Below, one piece after another: positions 1 to 8,578 of a DNA stretch of 64,000 nt. Each line of letters starts with the position of its first letter. Positions within the stretch are counted from its first letter, which is position 1. The notes below the pieces were generated by a model. The model saw only the letters and a list, made by a program, of their open reading frames with translations, searched no databases and was not told the origin of the DNA. Source of the stretch: Venatoribacter pacificus (GTDB lineage: Bacteria; Pseudomonadota; Gammaproteobacteria; Pseudomonadales; Oceanobacteraceae). Made by a program: the position numbers and the translations under genes. The stretch lies in the NCBI RefSeq assembly GCF_025318105.1, contig NZ_JAOANI010000020.1:53816-117815 (forward strand), written 5' to 3'.

Positions 1-44
1 AAAAGGTCACCCCGACTTTAGCCGCCGCTGGCGAACGGTCTGTA

Positions 45-848
45 TCAGGCCTGCATCCAGCCGAGATTTTGCTGGGCATAACGCTGCGCTAACGGAGCCT
101 CCAATGCATAAGCAGTCGCCAGCAATTGCGCATCAGCCAGCAGCTCTACCCCGCCACAGGCCAGCACTTCGCCATGGCGCAGTATCAACACCCGGTCAGC
201 CCAGGAAGCCGCCAGGCTGATGTCGTGCATCACCGCCAACACGGCCACGCCGCGTCCGGCAAACTCACCGACGCGCTGCATAATGCTGTGCTGATGCGCA
301 GGATCGAGAGCCGAGGTGCATTCGTCGAGCAATAAATAACGTGGCAGCTCCTGCCCCTGCTCATTACGTTCTGCCAGCCAGATCTGCGCCAGCACCCGCG
401 CTAACTGCACCCGCTGCTGCTCACCACCGGATAAACCGGAGTAACTGCGCTGGCGCAGATGCCAGACATCGGCACACTGCATGGCTGCGCGTTGCAATGC
501 GGTGCTTTGATTTTCATCACCGTGGGGCGCTCGACCCAGTGCCACGACCTGATCAACGCGGAATGGAAAGGCCAATTCAACTTTTTGCGGCATCACCGCC
601 ATCTGCCGCGCGCGCTCTGCACCCTGCCAGAATTTAAGCGATAAATGATCCAGAATAATATCGCCCTGATAATCACTGAGTTCACCGCAAAGGCATTTTA
701 ACAGCGTGGATTTACCCGCCCCGTTAGCGCCCAGCACGGCTAATTTTTCGCCGTGTCCCAGATGCAGATTAATATTGGTCAGCAGATTTTTTCCGGGACG
801 ATTAAAGCCACCACCAATACGGACACTAAGGTGTTTAACATTCAGCAT
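45..848 (-). CDS. hmuV: Heme ABC transporter ATP-binding protein HmuV
   Basis: Cytoplasmic ATPase that powers heme import through the HmuU permease. The 267-residue protein has a Walker A GANGAGKST at about 40-48, the ABC signature LSGGEQQ at about 139-145 and Walker B YLLLDE at 171-176, followed by the D-loop SALD. Length is normal for HmuV. It is the last gene of the hmu operon. A clear Shine-Dalgarno (AGGAGT) precedes the ATG. A 333-bp MITE-like element separates it from hmuU, so its transcription may be partly uncoupled from the genes before it. The family call is secure. Substrate (heme rather than a siderophore) is inferred from the linked hmuSTU genes. The first 44 bases of the window lie beyond its stop and hold nothing I can assign. 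Confidence 0.93.
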   Translation of the reverse strand: MLNVKHLSVRIGGGFNRPGKNLLTNINLHLGHGEKLAVLGANGAGKSTLLKCLCGELSDYQGDIILDHLSLKFWQGAERARQMAVMPQKVELAFPFRVDQVVALGRAPHGDENQSTALQRAAMQCADVWHLRQRSYSGLSGGEQQRVQLARVLAQIWLAERNEQGQELPRYLLLDECTSALDPAHQHSIMQRVGEFAGRGVAVLAVMHDISLAASWADRVLILRHGEVLACGGVELLADAQLLATAYALEAPLAQRYAQQNLGWMQA

Positions 849-869
849 AGGGACTCCTGTTTGTGCCTG

Positions 870-1202
870 CTAGGGCCTGTCGACACTAATTAAACAGGCC
901 TGTTATTAGCTAAAAATATCTCAAACAAGGCGCTGAGAGTGTGGCCTAACGGGTTAAGCGAACGAACAGCAACGCAGGATGAGGGATTTTTAGCCATAAC
1001 CCTTCGGGCTGAGGCCAGTTTTCCTCATTAACTTCGTCGTTCGTCATTCATTTAGCCCGCTACCCATCTGCCCGGAGCAGATGGGCGCGAAGCCCGTAGG
1101 GTCAGGAACATGGATGTTCCTGACAATATCACGCCTCTCTCCTTGTTCTGATAAAAACTGGCTCTCAGCAGGATCTATTCAATTAGTGTCGACAGGCCCT
1201 AG
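870..1202. mobile_element. MITE-like element with 22-bp perfect terminal inverted repeats, between hmuU and hmuV
   Basis: Bases 870-891 and 1181-1202 are exact reverse complements (22 bp, outer end CTAGGGCCTGTCGACAC). The 333-bp interval has no credible gene. It holds strong internal hairpins: 9-bp arms at 1063-1071/1077-1085 and 11-bp arms at 1101-1111/1114-1124. The ends carry TA next to GGGCC, compatible with a TA target duplication as made by IS630-type or some IS5-group transposases; that family link is inference. It sits between the hmuU stop (15 bp away) and the hmuV ribosome binding site (12 bp away) and breaks neither frame. No second copy was seen in this window. It could be a non-autonomous transposon or a dispersed repeat that forms RNA structure in the operon transcript. 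Confidence 0.75.
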
Positions 1203-1216
1203 TATCTGCCAGTGGC

Positions 1217-2308
1217 TTACCCACGACTGTGTTTTACCTGTTGCAACAGCAGGCTCAAAAATACCGGCCCGCCAATCACTGCCATGACCAGGCCCACCGG
1301 TAAATCAGCCGGTGACAGCCAGGTGCGCGCGATCATATCGGCAATCAATAACAACGATGCCCCCAGTAAGACAGAGGCCGGTAATAACGCGCGGTGGTCT
1401 GGCCCAATTAACAGGCGCAATAAATGCGGCACCACCAAACCAATAAAACCAATCATACCGGCCACCGCGACACCGGCACCGACCATTAAAGCCGCTGCGG
1501 TAATTAACCAAAGCTTGGCCTGCTGCACGCGATAACCAAGGTGGGTTGCTACCGCTTCGCCCAGCAATAACGCATTTAATAAGCGGGCAAAGCGCGGCAG
1601 AAAACATAAGGGCAAAATAATACAAACACTGAGAGCCGCAATTTCCGGCCAGCGGCCATGAGCCAGGCTGCCCATTGACCAGAAGGTCATGGAGCGCAAC
1701 GCCTGATCGTCGGCCATATAGGTAAGAATGCCGGTTAATGCACCGGTTAATACGTTAATGGCCACACCCGCCAATAGCAGCGTCGCTACCTGCGTCTGAC
1801 CGTTGCGGGTACCTAAACGATAGATCACCAGAGTAACGGCTAAGCCACCGAGAAAGGCGGCAATCGGCAACGCCAGCGGCCCCATAATCGCGACCCAGAA
1901 AGCCAGCAGTGAATCTTTTAAAACAATCACCGCAACCGCCGCCAGCGCCGCGCCACTGGCGACACCAATTAATCCGGGGTCGGCCAGTGGATTACGGAAA
2001 ACCCCTTGTGTAACGGCACCGGCGGCGGCCAGGCCAGCACCAACCAGCACCGCTAAAAGAGTACGCGGCAGGCGTAATTCACGCACTACCCAATCACTCT
2101 GTCCCTGAATATCGGCAAAGGTGATGGCATTCCATAATGACTGCAGTACCTGGGTATTATTCAGTTCGACCGGGCCGGTACGCAGCGACAATAAAATCAG
2201 TAGCATCAACAGCCCGGCCGCCGCAAAAAATAACAGCACCTGACGCACTGCAGCAAACTGCAACAGCGCCAGGCGCGGCCCTTGCAAACGTATTACCGCG
2301 CCGGGCAT
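1217..2308 (-). CDS. hmuU: Heme ABC transporter permease HmuU (FecCD family)
   Basis: Inner-membrane permease that passes heme from HmuT to the cytoplasm. The 363-residue protein is highly hydrophobic with about ten transmembrane segments, first near residues 22-42. It carries the FecCD/BtuC hallmark region with Q-G-V-F-R-NPLADPGLIGVASGA around residues 100-120, and an EAVATHLGY-type coupling loop for the ATPase later on. The start codon shares one base with the hmuT stop, so the two are translationally coupled. Its stop lies 15 bp from the end of the MITE-like element. Family assignment is firm. Heme specificity comes from the neighbouring hmuS and hmuT. Confidence 0.92.
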   Translation of the reverse strand: MPGAVIRLQGPRLALLQFAAVRQVLLFFAAAGLLMLLILLSLRTGPVELNNTQVLQSLWNAITFADIQGQSDWVVRELRLPRTLLAVLVGAGLAAAGAVTQGVFRNPLADPGLIGVASGAALAAVAVIVLKDSLLAFWVAIMGPLALPIAAFLGGLAVTLVIYRLGTRNGQTQVATLLLAGVAINVLTGALTGILTYMADDQALRSMTFWSMGSLAHGRWPEIAALSVCIILPLCFLPRFARLLNALLLGEAVATHLGYRVQQAKLWLITAAALMVGAGVAVAGMIGFIGLVVPHLLRLLIGPDHRALLPASVLLGASLLLIADMIARTWLSPADLPVGLVMAVIGGPVFLSLLLQQVKHSRG

Positions 2309-3201
2309 CAGGGTTGCTCCGCAGAAGATAATGTCTGTACGGCGGACGGATACAGTAACGCCGCCAATTGCTCTAAAGCGCTGCCAATACGCGGACCAAA
2401 ACCCAATACCAGTGAAGTATCCAGCGTATGAATACGCTGCTGGCTGAAGGCCGGTGTCATCGCCAACTGCGTGCTTAATGCGGCACTCTGCGTCTGCGAG
2501 TTATTCGCCACGGCTTCAGTATTGGCAATTAATACAACCTCTGGCCCGGCCTGTAACACCGCTTCCGCACTGACGGGTTTATAGCCGTTATAAGCCATAA
2601 CGTTGCGCGCATTTAACAGTGCCAGCATGGCATCGGCCTGGGTTTTACTGCCTGCAGCCATTAACCCGCGATTACCGGCACCGAGAATAAATAACGTCGC
2701 CGGCGGTGCGGCATCGGCAGGAATACTGGCCAGTGCTGCATCGGCCTGCTGTTTAATATTGCCCGCCAGTGCGCGTCCTGCCTCCGGTTTATTAAGTGCG
2801 TCAGCTACAGCCTGTATTTTATTCAGTACGCCGTCGACGGAGTAATCATTACGGATACGCACAACACGCACACCCGCCTGCTGCAACTGCTCAAACACGC
2901 TGTCCGGTCCGGCATCGGTGCTGGCCAGCACCAGTGTTGGCGACAATGCCAAAATGCCTTCCGCCGATAACTGCCGCATATAGCCGACATCCGGCAGCTT
3001 TGTCGCCGCTTGCGGATAACGACTGGTGGTATCGACTGCAACCAACGAGTTTTCCGCCTGAAGTGCGTAAATAATTTCGGTCAGCGAGCCATCAATACTG
3101 ACCACCCGCTCGGCAGAAAGCACTGCAGAACTGAACAAGGCAAACGAGAACAGCCCTGCGGTAAATACCGCGATTCTGCGGAGTTGAATAAAATAACACA
3201 T
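2308..3201 (-). CDS. hmuT: Periplasmic heme-binding protein HmuT
   Basis: Periplasmic solute-binding protein of the TroA/BtuF fold that receives heme from the outer-membrane receptor and docks on HmuUV. The 297 residues begin with a signal peptide (positive MCYFIQLRR, hydrophobic core to about residue 28, cleavage near VLSA/E). The mature part starts RVVSIDGSLTEIIYAL, the usual opening of this family, and continues with DVGYMRQLSAEGILALSP, where heme-type proteins keep a conserved Tyr. The gene follows hmuS by 2 bp and overlaps hmuU by 1 bp. The length matches HmuT, and the call is supported by the full hmuRSTUV context. Confidence 0.92.
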   Translation of the reverse strand: MCYFIQLRRIAVFTAGLFSFALFSSAVLSAERVVSIDGSLTEIIYALQAENSLVAVDTTSRYPQAATKLPDVGYMRQLSAEGILALSPTLVLASTDAGPDSVFEQLQQAGVRVVRIRNDYSVDGVLNKIQAVADALNKPEAGRALAGNIKQQADAALASIPADAAPPATLFILGAGNRGLMAAGSKTQADAMLALLNARNVMAYNGYKPVSAEAVLQAGPEVVLIANTEAVANNSQTQSAALSTQLAMTPAFSQQRIHTLDTSLVLGFGPRIGSALEQLAALLYPSAVQTLSSAEQP

Positions 3202-3203
3202 CG

Positions 3204-4403
3204 TTATTCTCCGTCAGTCGCGGACTGAACAGCATCTACGTCAGACTTAACAGCCAGTGCATGCTTTGCCAGCAATTTATTTAATAATTCGCGCCAGCCT
3301 TCAAGCTCTGGTTTTCCGGGTTTGCGTTCACCAAATAACAGAGCCACCTGCCGGCCTTCGGCATCAAACATTTCCAGAGCACTGACAACGCCATCCGTTG
3401 TGGGTTTACGCACCAGCCAGACCTGATCCAATAGTTGAGTGTTGGCGTGCAGATTAAAATCCGGGTCGAGTACATTAAACCAGGGGCCGGTACGCAGCAG
3501 TGTTTTAACCGGGCCGGTGTGAATCTGCACCATGCCTTCACTGCCGACAAACACCATAATCGGCAGCTCGCTGGCCGCGGCCTGCAGCAGTGCATCTTCA
3601 AAGGCCTGCTTATCCAGCTGCTGGGCGTAGTCGGCACCGATAGCCCGGTAGGCCGGAATGCGTTCCAGCTGATGTTTTTTCAGCATCGCCTGAAAATGAT
3701 GCACATCTTTCAGTTCGCTCCAGTCTTTACGCAGTTGCTGAACATTAAGTGCTTCTGGTGACTGCAATAATGGGTTGCTGTCTTTCGCCTGGTTATCTGC
3801 CGCCTGGCTATCTTCCGCCTGAGCAGCGTCCGGCTGGTGATTATCCAGAACGATAAATGCGCTTTGCTCGGCGGCACGATAATGCTCCACCAGATTACGG
3901 AAGGCCTGCATATCGGTATTGCTGTTGGCATAAATTTTATGCACGGCTTCGCCCTGAGCATTAAAGAACTGCAGGCTATTGCGCATATTTTCTCCTGCAC
4001 CTTCCTGTACCGCAAAGCCATAAACAAAACGGTTAAAGAAAATACGCAGATCAATCACGCCCAGCGCCAGTCCCATATTGCCGTGAATACTCAGGTCTTT
4101 ATATTGGCCGGTTTTTTCGTGCACCATGGCGTCGTTACGGGTCAGCGCCATGACGCTGTCTAAGCCCTCCACCTCGGTGAACAGTTTTTTAAAATCATTA
4201 TTCAGGCGCGTTACACCATTACCGACACGGGTAGCCAGCAATTCAGCTTCACTGACACCCAGTTGTTCGGCGGCATTACGTATACGCAGCTTTTCGTTTT
4301 TTTCACGCAGCTCCTGCCAGCGCCGGGCAAGATCAGAAAAGAACTGAACAATATCCGCAGCTGTACTGCTGGCCGATACCGAATGAATAGTTGCTGTTGT
4401 CAT
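3204..4403 (-). CDS. hmuS: Hemin-degrading/heme-trafficking factor HmuS
   Basis: Cytoplasmic heme-binding protein of the HemS/ChuS/HmuS family, which accepts imported heme and in some members breaks it down. The 399-residue product has the two-fold HemS repeat: one half around 40-190 and the other from about 220 to 385, each with the repeated pattern leading to V-H-x-G-P-x-K/R (visible as QIHTGPVKTLLRTGPW). The open frame extends 59 codons further upstream, but that part overlaps the HmuY-like gene. The ATG at 4403 has a GGAG ribosome site 8 nt upstream and gives the usual family length. Tightly packed between the HmuY-like gene and hmuT. It also contains an alanine/glutamine/aspartate-rich linker near 185-205. 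Confidence 0.92.
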   Translation of the reverse strand: MTTATIHSVSASSTAADIVQFFSDLARRWQELREKNEKLRIRNAAEQLGVSEAELLATRVGNGVTRLNNDFKKLFTEVEGLDSVMALTRNDAMVHEKTGQYKDLSIHGNMGLALGVIDLRIFFNRFVYGFAVQEGAGENMRNSLQFFNAQGEAVHKIYANSNTDMQAFRNLVEHYRAAEQSAFIVLDNHQPDAAQAEDSQAADNQAKDSNPLLQSPEALNVQQLRKDWSELKDVHHFQAMLKKHQLERIPAYRAIGADYAQQLDKQAFEDALLQAAASELPIMVFVGSEGMVQIHTGPVKTLLRTGPWFNVLDPDFNLHANTQLLDQVWLVRKPTTDGVVSALEMFDAEGRQVALLFGERKPGKPELEGWRELLNKLLAKHALAVKSDVDAVQSATDGE

Positions 4404-4422
4404 AATTTGTCTCCGGCAGAGT

Positions 4423-5556
4423 TTACTGGGTGATTTTCTTAAAGCGGATTTCAGGGCTGCCTGAGCCGCCCAGGCTGTAGTAGTTACTGATCTGTACAGC
4501 GAACTTGTCGCTGTTCTCAGTATTGCTGTCAGCATCGACGATATAAGTACGGAAATTTGGCCAGAGTTTATGGGAGCCACTCAGGTTGTAAGCGTACCAG
4601 CTGGAATCGCTGAAAATACTGCTGGCAGAATCAGCACTGTAATGAGCAGCAATACTGGTACTGTCGACCATGGTGGCACTGGTATAGCCCGCCAGTTCAG
4701 TAGCGGCGATGGCACCAAAGGCGGCGCCATTACCATCACCATAAACACCACCGTTACTCCATAAATTAATTGCCCGTGCGGCAAGGTTTATTTCATAACG
4801 CAGATCCCAGTCGGCACCGCCGCAATCTGCCGCAGCCTGAGCATCAAAATCCAGACAGAGTTCTGTGCTGCCGTCTGCAACAGCGGCGGTCAGTGTTTTT
4901 TCACCACCGGCAAACTGCGTGGTATCCGTTGCCTGAGTTTCATAACGCACCGTAATTTCGCTGTAGCTCACCGTATCAAGAACAAACTTGCTGTAGGTAG
5001 TGCCATCGGCGTGGCGCAATAACCAGCCATTAGCGCTGTTGGCGCTGATCTGATGGGTGGTCGGGTTATAGATATACCAATCCTGAATCGCCGGAACATA
5101 GCGGTCGGCTTTAAACGTCAGGTCCGCCAGATTATATTCCGCGCTTAATGCCTGAGCCTGAATGTCCGCATCGGCATTGGTGAATACCGAAGCAACGGCA
5201 TTACCTTCTGCATCGTAAAAACCATCGGGAGTCGCTGCGAGGGCACCTTTACCATTACCGTTGCCGGAAACGCCGCCGTTAATTTTTACTTCGGTACGGC
5301 GCAAAGCAATATGCCAGTCGGTTGAAGTGGCAGCCTGCTCAGTGGTTAAAGTTACCAGTTCGCCACTACTCAGATTAACGTACTGCCAGTCGGTATAACT
5401 GGCGGCGTTAATTTTCAGGCTGGAAAATTTTTCGTTATCCGCAGTGTCATTGCTGCTGTCATTATCGTCACCGCCACAACCGCTCATTAATAAAGCGCTG
5501 CCCGTCGCCAGTGGCAGCATAAGGCGTTTAAATGATATTAATCCTGATGATTTCAT
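4423..5556 (-). CDS. HmuY-family heme-binding lipoprotein with two tandem HmuY-type repeats
   Basis: Predicted outer-membrane lipoprotein: signal peptide to residue 26 and lipobox L-M-S-G-C with the lipidated Cys at 27, then an acidic linker. The mature part shows two related halves. Residues about 55-207 contain DWHIALRRTEVKINGGVSGNGNG and later DWYIYNPTTHQI. Residues about 219-376 contain DLRYEINLAARAINLWSNGG, GDGNG and later SWYAYNLSGSHKLWP. The W-x-[I/L]-x(7)-[I/L]-NGG pattern is typical of HmuY, a heme scavenger best known from Bacteroidetes with a single domain. The two halves therefore look like an internal duplication. It lies directly after the TonB receptor and before hmuS, which supports a role in capturing heme at the surface. 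Heme ligands cannot be named from sequence alone. Confidence 0.82.
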   Translation of the reverse strand: MKSSGLISFKRLMLPLATGSALLMSGCGGDDNDSSNDTADNEKFSSLKINAASYTDWQYVNLSSGELVTLTTEQAATSTDWHIALRRTEVKINGGVSGNGNGKGALAATPDGFYDAEGNAVASVFTNADADIQAQALSAEYNLADLTFKADRYVPAIQDWYIYNPTTHQISANSANGWLLRHADGTTYSKFVLDTVSYSEITVRYETQATDTTQFAGGEKTLTAAVADGSTELCLDFDAQAAADCGGADWDLRYEINLAARAINLWSNGGVYGDGNGAAFGAIAATELAGYTSATMVDSTSIAAHYSADSASSIFSDSSWYAYNLSGSHKLWPNFRTYIVDADSNTENSDKFAVQISNYYSLGGSGSPEIRFKKITQ

Positions 5557-5580
5557 CTTCTTTTCCTTGGTTAGGGATGG

Positions 5581-7755
5581 TTAAAACTGATAAGAGAGGC
5601 CGGCATAAGGCATGCGGCCAAACACCGGACGACGATCGTAGGCATCGGCACTGTCACGTACGGTATCGAACAGATTATTCACACCGCCGTAGACACTGGT
5701 GCGGGGGGTTAAAAGCCAGCTGCCTTTAATATCCCAGCGGCTGTACGCCGGGCTGACATTCAGCTGGCTGCTGCCGCTGTCTGCCTCACTGATACTGCTG
5801 ATGTGCTCACCCTGATATTCTCCGCTCAGGGTTAATTGCAAACGATGGCTGATATCCCACAACCACAGAGCTTTAGCGTGATGACGGGCACGGTTAATCA
5901 GCGGCGTATCCAGATCCAGATCGCGGGCATCGAGATAACCGAATGACAGACGCTGCTGCAGCCCCGGCAGTAATTGCCATTGCAGGCTCAGGTCATAACC
6001 ACGGGTCAGGGCATTAGCAAAATTGGTGTAGCGATAAATCGCCACACGACCACCGTCTTCGCTTTCACCTGAGTCCTGCGCCTCGATTAAATCCTGAATG
6101 CGGTTATTAAACAGCGCCAGTTCGGCATGAAAATGTTCGTTATCGGTCAGGGAAAATGACATCTGTAAACTGCGGGATTTTTCCGGGGTTAAGTCTTCGC
6201 TGCCCAGAACTTTGTAGCCGTTGACGCTGTGGTCAAAAATAAAATAGCGGTTTTTTAAATTCGGTACGCGATAACCCAGACCGGCGGATTGCCGCCATTG
6301 AAATTGCAGGTCATGCCACTGGAAATTTTGTCTGACACTGATTGTTGGTGAGAAAAATTTTCCAAAGTCACTATCGTTCTGCCAGCGACCTCCGGTGGAA
6401 ACATCGCCATTAATACCCAGAGGAATAATCAGCTGGGTGAAAAATTCGCGGCTGTTACGCTGCGCATAGGGTACTTCATTGGTGCTGACATAATAGGTAC
6501 CGTCTGGCCGCTGGCTGACCTGATCATTTTCCCCAAGACCTTCATCGGTGAGTTTAATTTCATTTTTATCCTGCTCCATGGATTCACGGAAACCTTCAAC
6601 TCCGGCTACCATTTCTGCGCCATAGCCTAATGCTGAGTCCAGGCTGTACTGCCATTGCAAAGCGGCTTTCTGCTGCTGGTATTGGGTGTCACGCCACAGA
6701 TTACCGGCCGGGATATCGCTGTCGTTATTCAGCTGGTCCGACTGGTCATCTTGTTGTTCATGCAAAGCCTGCAGCTGCCACTGACCAATACGGCTCTGCC
6801 ATTCGCCCTGCAGCGCCAGACGGTTACGCTGTAATAATTCGCGCTTAATACCATCGCTGCCGCTGGTTCCGGCACGACGGGTTTCGCTGTCTTCCTCAAA
6901 ACGTTCGGTATTTAATCGCCACTGACTGTCAGCAAAATTCCGTGCCAGCATGGCGCTGAGATTCGTTTTCGAGCCGCTGAAACCATCGCTGCTCCAGCTG
7001 TCCGGATTGAGGTCGTAACCGGAGGAATAACGCTGATCAATACCCAGGCGCAGCTCACTCTGTCCCAATATCTGAGTCACACTGGCATTCAGATGCTGCT
7101 CACCGGATACCTTACTTTCATCCAGCTGACGCGAACCGTAACTGCCTGAATCCAGTGAGGCATGGCCACTTAAGCGCTGATCTGAATTCTGGTGTTTACG
7201 GGTAATCACATTAATAACGCCGCCCATGGCCGCACTGCCATACAAGGCCGAAGCCGCGCCGGGCACGATTTCAATATGTTCGATATCCAGCATCGCCAGC
7301 TGCGAGGTATCCACCGTTGACCCCGTACTGGCCGATACCGGCAGACCGTCGACCAGAATGAGTACGCGGTCACCATTAAAGCCCTGCAGATAGACCTCTT
7401 CACCGCTTTTGCCGTGGATCTCACGCAGTTGCACACCGGGCATAATGCGCAGCGCATCGCGCAGGTCACGACTGTGCAGACGCTGAATGGTGGCCTGATC
7501 GAGAATCTGGGTACGCACCGGCGTATCGGCCAGCGGCCGTTCGCTGCGGCTGCCGGACACCACCACATCGCTGAGATTAAACACCGCAGTGGAGGACGTT
7601 CCGGCGGCATAAGCGGCAGGAAACAACAGGTACAGGCAGCCACAGAGTGCAAACTGCGGCAGCGACAGGCGGCCGTAATCCGTTCTTGTTTCTGCTCCTG
7701 TTGTTGACCCTGTTGTTGCTCCTGTTGTTGCTCCGGGGACCAGACAGCGCGCCAT
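5581..7755 (-). CDS. hmuR: TonB-dependent outer-membrane heme receptor (HmuR-like)
   Basis: Outer-membrane gated channel that imports heme using TonB energy. The 724-residue protein has a signal sequence (hydrophobic core at about 31-48, cleavage after AYA), a TonB-box region DVVVSGSR, a plug domain (LRDALRIMPGVQLREI, GFNGDRVLILVDG, GAASALYGSAAMGGVINVITR) and a long beta-barrel ending GLSYQF with the C-terminal aromatic residue expected for barrel assembly. It is the first gene of the hmu operon with Fur sites just upstream. The extreme N-terminus before the hydrophobic core is unusual: a 12-bp unit repeated four times gives a Gly-Ala-Thr-Thr-type run. Heme as substrate is inferred from the operon. 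Confidence 0.9.
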   Translation of the reverse strand: MARCLVPGATTGATTGSTTGAETRTDYGRLSLPQFALCGCLYLLFPAAYAAGTSSTAVFNLSDVVVSGSRSERPLADTPVRTQILDQATIQRLHSRDLRDALRIMPGVQLREIHGKSGEEVYLQGFNGDRVLILVDGLPVSASTGSTVDTSQLAMLDIEHIEIVPGAASALYGSAAMGGVINVITRKHQNSDQRLSGHASLDSGSYGSRQLDESKVSGEQHLNASVTQILGQSELRLGIDQRYSSGYDLNPDSWSSDGFSGSKTNLSAMLARNFADSQWRLNTERFEEDSETRRAGTSGSDGIKRELLQRNRLALQGEWQSRIGQWQLQALHEQQDDQSDQLNNDSDIPAGNLWRDTQYQQQKAALQWQYSLDSALGYGAEMVAGVEGFRESMEQDKNEIKLTDEGLGENDQVSQRPDGTYYVSTNEVPYAQRNSREFFTQLIIPLGINGDVSTGGRWQNDSDFGKFFSPTISVRQNFQWHDLQFQWRQSAGLGYRVPNLKNRYFIFDHSVNGYKVLGSEDLTPEKSRSLQMSFSLTDNEHFHAELALFNNRIQDLIEAQDSGESEDGGRVAIYRYTNFANALTRGYDLSLQWQLLPGLQQRLSFGYLDARDLDLDTPLINRARHHAKALWLWDISHRLQLTLSGEYQGEHISSISEADSGSSQLNVSPAYSRWDIKGSWLLTPRTSVYGGVNNLFDTVRDSADAYDRRPVFGRMPYAGLSYQF
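7687..7734 (-). repeat. Four tandem 12-bp repeats in the receptor signal sequence
   Basis: Four consecutive 12-bp units, two identical and two diverged (coding-strand unit GGAGCAACAACA), encode residues 8-23 of the TonB receptor as GATT, GATT, GSTT, GAET. Because the unit is a multiple of three, copy-number change would lengthen or shorten the signal peptide n-region without a frameshift. Confidence 0.85.
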
Positions 7756-7763
7756 ACAAACCT

Positions 7764-7817
7764 CAGTTGAGAATCATTATCTTTTAGATAATAAACACAA
7801 ATGATACTTATTCGCAA
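7764..7817 (-). promoter_or_regulatory. hmu operon promoter with two Fur-like sites
   Basis: On the minus strand a TTGCGA (-35, at 7812-7817) and TATTAT (-10, at 7788-7793) are separated by 18 bp. A Fur-like site, GATAATGATTCTCAA on the coding strand (7767-7781), follows the -10, and a second weaker one (GAATAAGTATCATTT, about 7799-7813) covers the spacer. This arrangement predicts iron-dependent repression of the whole hmu operon. Site calls are by eye against the consensus GATAATGATAATCATTATC. Confidence 0.72.
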
Positions 7818-7903
7818 CAACGCCTTTGCAAAGTAATGCCAGCTCACACCAGGGTCTGGCTTTTGCTATGCTCTGCCCGTCGGACAGAAGGTGGGGATGA
7901 TGT

Positions 7904-8182
7904 ATGGCAAGCAAGAAGGCCACAGCACTGCTGCAATGGCTGCAAAAAAGGGCTGAACAGGATCGGGAAAACCTGCGTTTATTCGTATTCGGTGCTGCGG
8001 CTTTTTTCGCCGGACTGGGCATTATATTGATGGCGCAGAAATACCTGTTACCTTCTTTGGCGCAGGAAATTGTCAGCCTGGCAGGTCTGATCCTCGCGGC
8101 AATGGGTGCTCTGAGCGCCGCTCTCGGTTATATTGCGCTGAGCATTCTGCGCATCATAAGGTTGACCCGGAAAAATGACTGA
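7904..8182 (+). CDS. Small two-helix membrane protein, unknown function
   Basis: A 92-residue protein with a charged N-terminal segment (about 1-24, rich in Lys, Arg and Gln), two hydrophobic helices at about 26-46 and 55-82, and a short basic tail. It is predicted to sit in the inner membrane. The start at 7904 has a purine-rich ribosome site (GGTGGGGATGAT) a few bases upstream. Its end overlaps the next gene by 8 bp, so the two are probably co-translated. I do not recognise a family. It is divergent from the hmu receptor, and the Fur sites of that promoter lie about 90 bp upstream of this gene, so some co-regulation is possible. Confidence 0.7.
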   Translation: MASKKATALLQWLQKRAEQDRENLRLFVFGAAAFFAGLGIILMAQKYLLPSLAQEIVSLAGLILAAMGALSAALGYIALSILRIIRLTRKND

Positions 8183-8558
8183 ACACTTCCCCGATATTGA
8201 AATTTACATCATGAAAGCTGAGCCAGTGGCTGTACGTCAATGGCTGCAGGATGCACTGCAACAGCCACTGCAAACCCTGAAAGAAAACGCCGGAAGCCAC
8301 CACTGGCAAGCACAGATAGATGGCAGCAGTATGGACATTTTCCTGAATGAAAATGCCGAGAAAAACTTTGCCAGCCTGTGGTTTAAACAGAACCTGACCC
8401 CCTGGGCAACCGACCTCGACTGTGGCCGTGCCGCCCACGCCGCACTGAGCAGCGAAGTACGCTGCTCTGACAGTGGCTGGCAGGAATCGGCTCAAAGTGA
8501 TGAACCAGGCTGGATTAAGTTAATCCGCGATGAAGAAAAGCCCTTCGACTGGGTTTAA
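8175..8558 (+). CDS. Conserved-type hypothetical protein, 127 aa
   Basis: Soluble acidic protein of 127 residues without signal peptide or membrane segment. It begins EIYIMKAEPVAVRQWLQDAL and ends DEEKPFDWV, with a central DIFLNENAEKNFASLWF segment and a DCGRAAHAAL stretch. I do not recognise a named domain. The start overlaps the end of the preceding membrane-protein gene by 8 bp, indicating one two-gene transcript. Its stop is only 20 bp from the convergent TPR gene. Codon usage looks like that of its neighbours. Function unknown. Confidence 0.7.
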   Translation: MTEHFPDIEIYIMKAEPVAVRQWLQDALQQPLQTLKENAGSHHWQAQIDGSSMDIFLNENAEKNFASLWFKQNLTPWATDLDCGRAAHAALSSEVRCSDSGWQESAQSDEPGWIKLIRDEEKPFDWV

Positions 8559-8578
8559 AACGCCTGTAAATATCTGAT

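Noticed and set aside
1..44. Possible start of another gene left of hmuV
   Set aside because: Only 44 bases are visible; no frame or motif can be supported.
4404..4580. 59-codon upstream extension of hmuS
   Set aside because: Lies inside the end of the HmuY-like gene, has no ribosome site, and the start at 4403 has a good one with the normal protein length.
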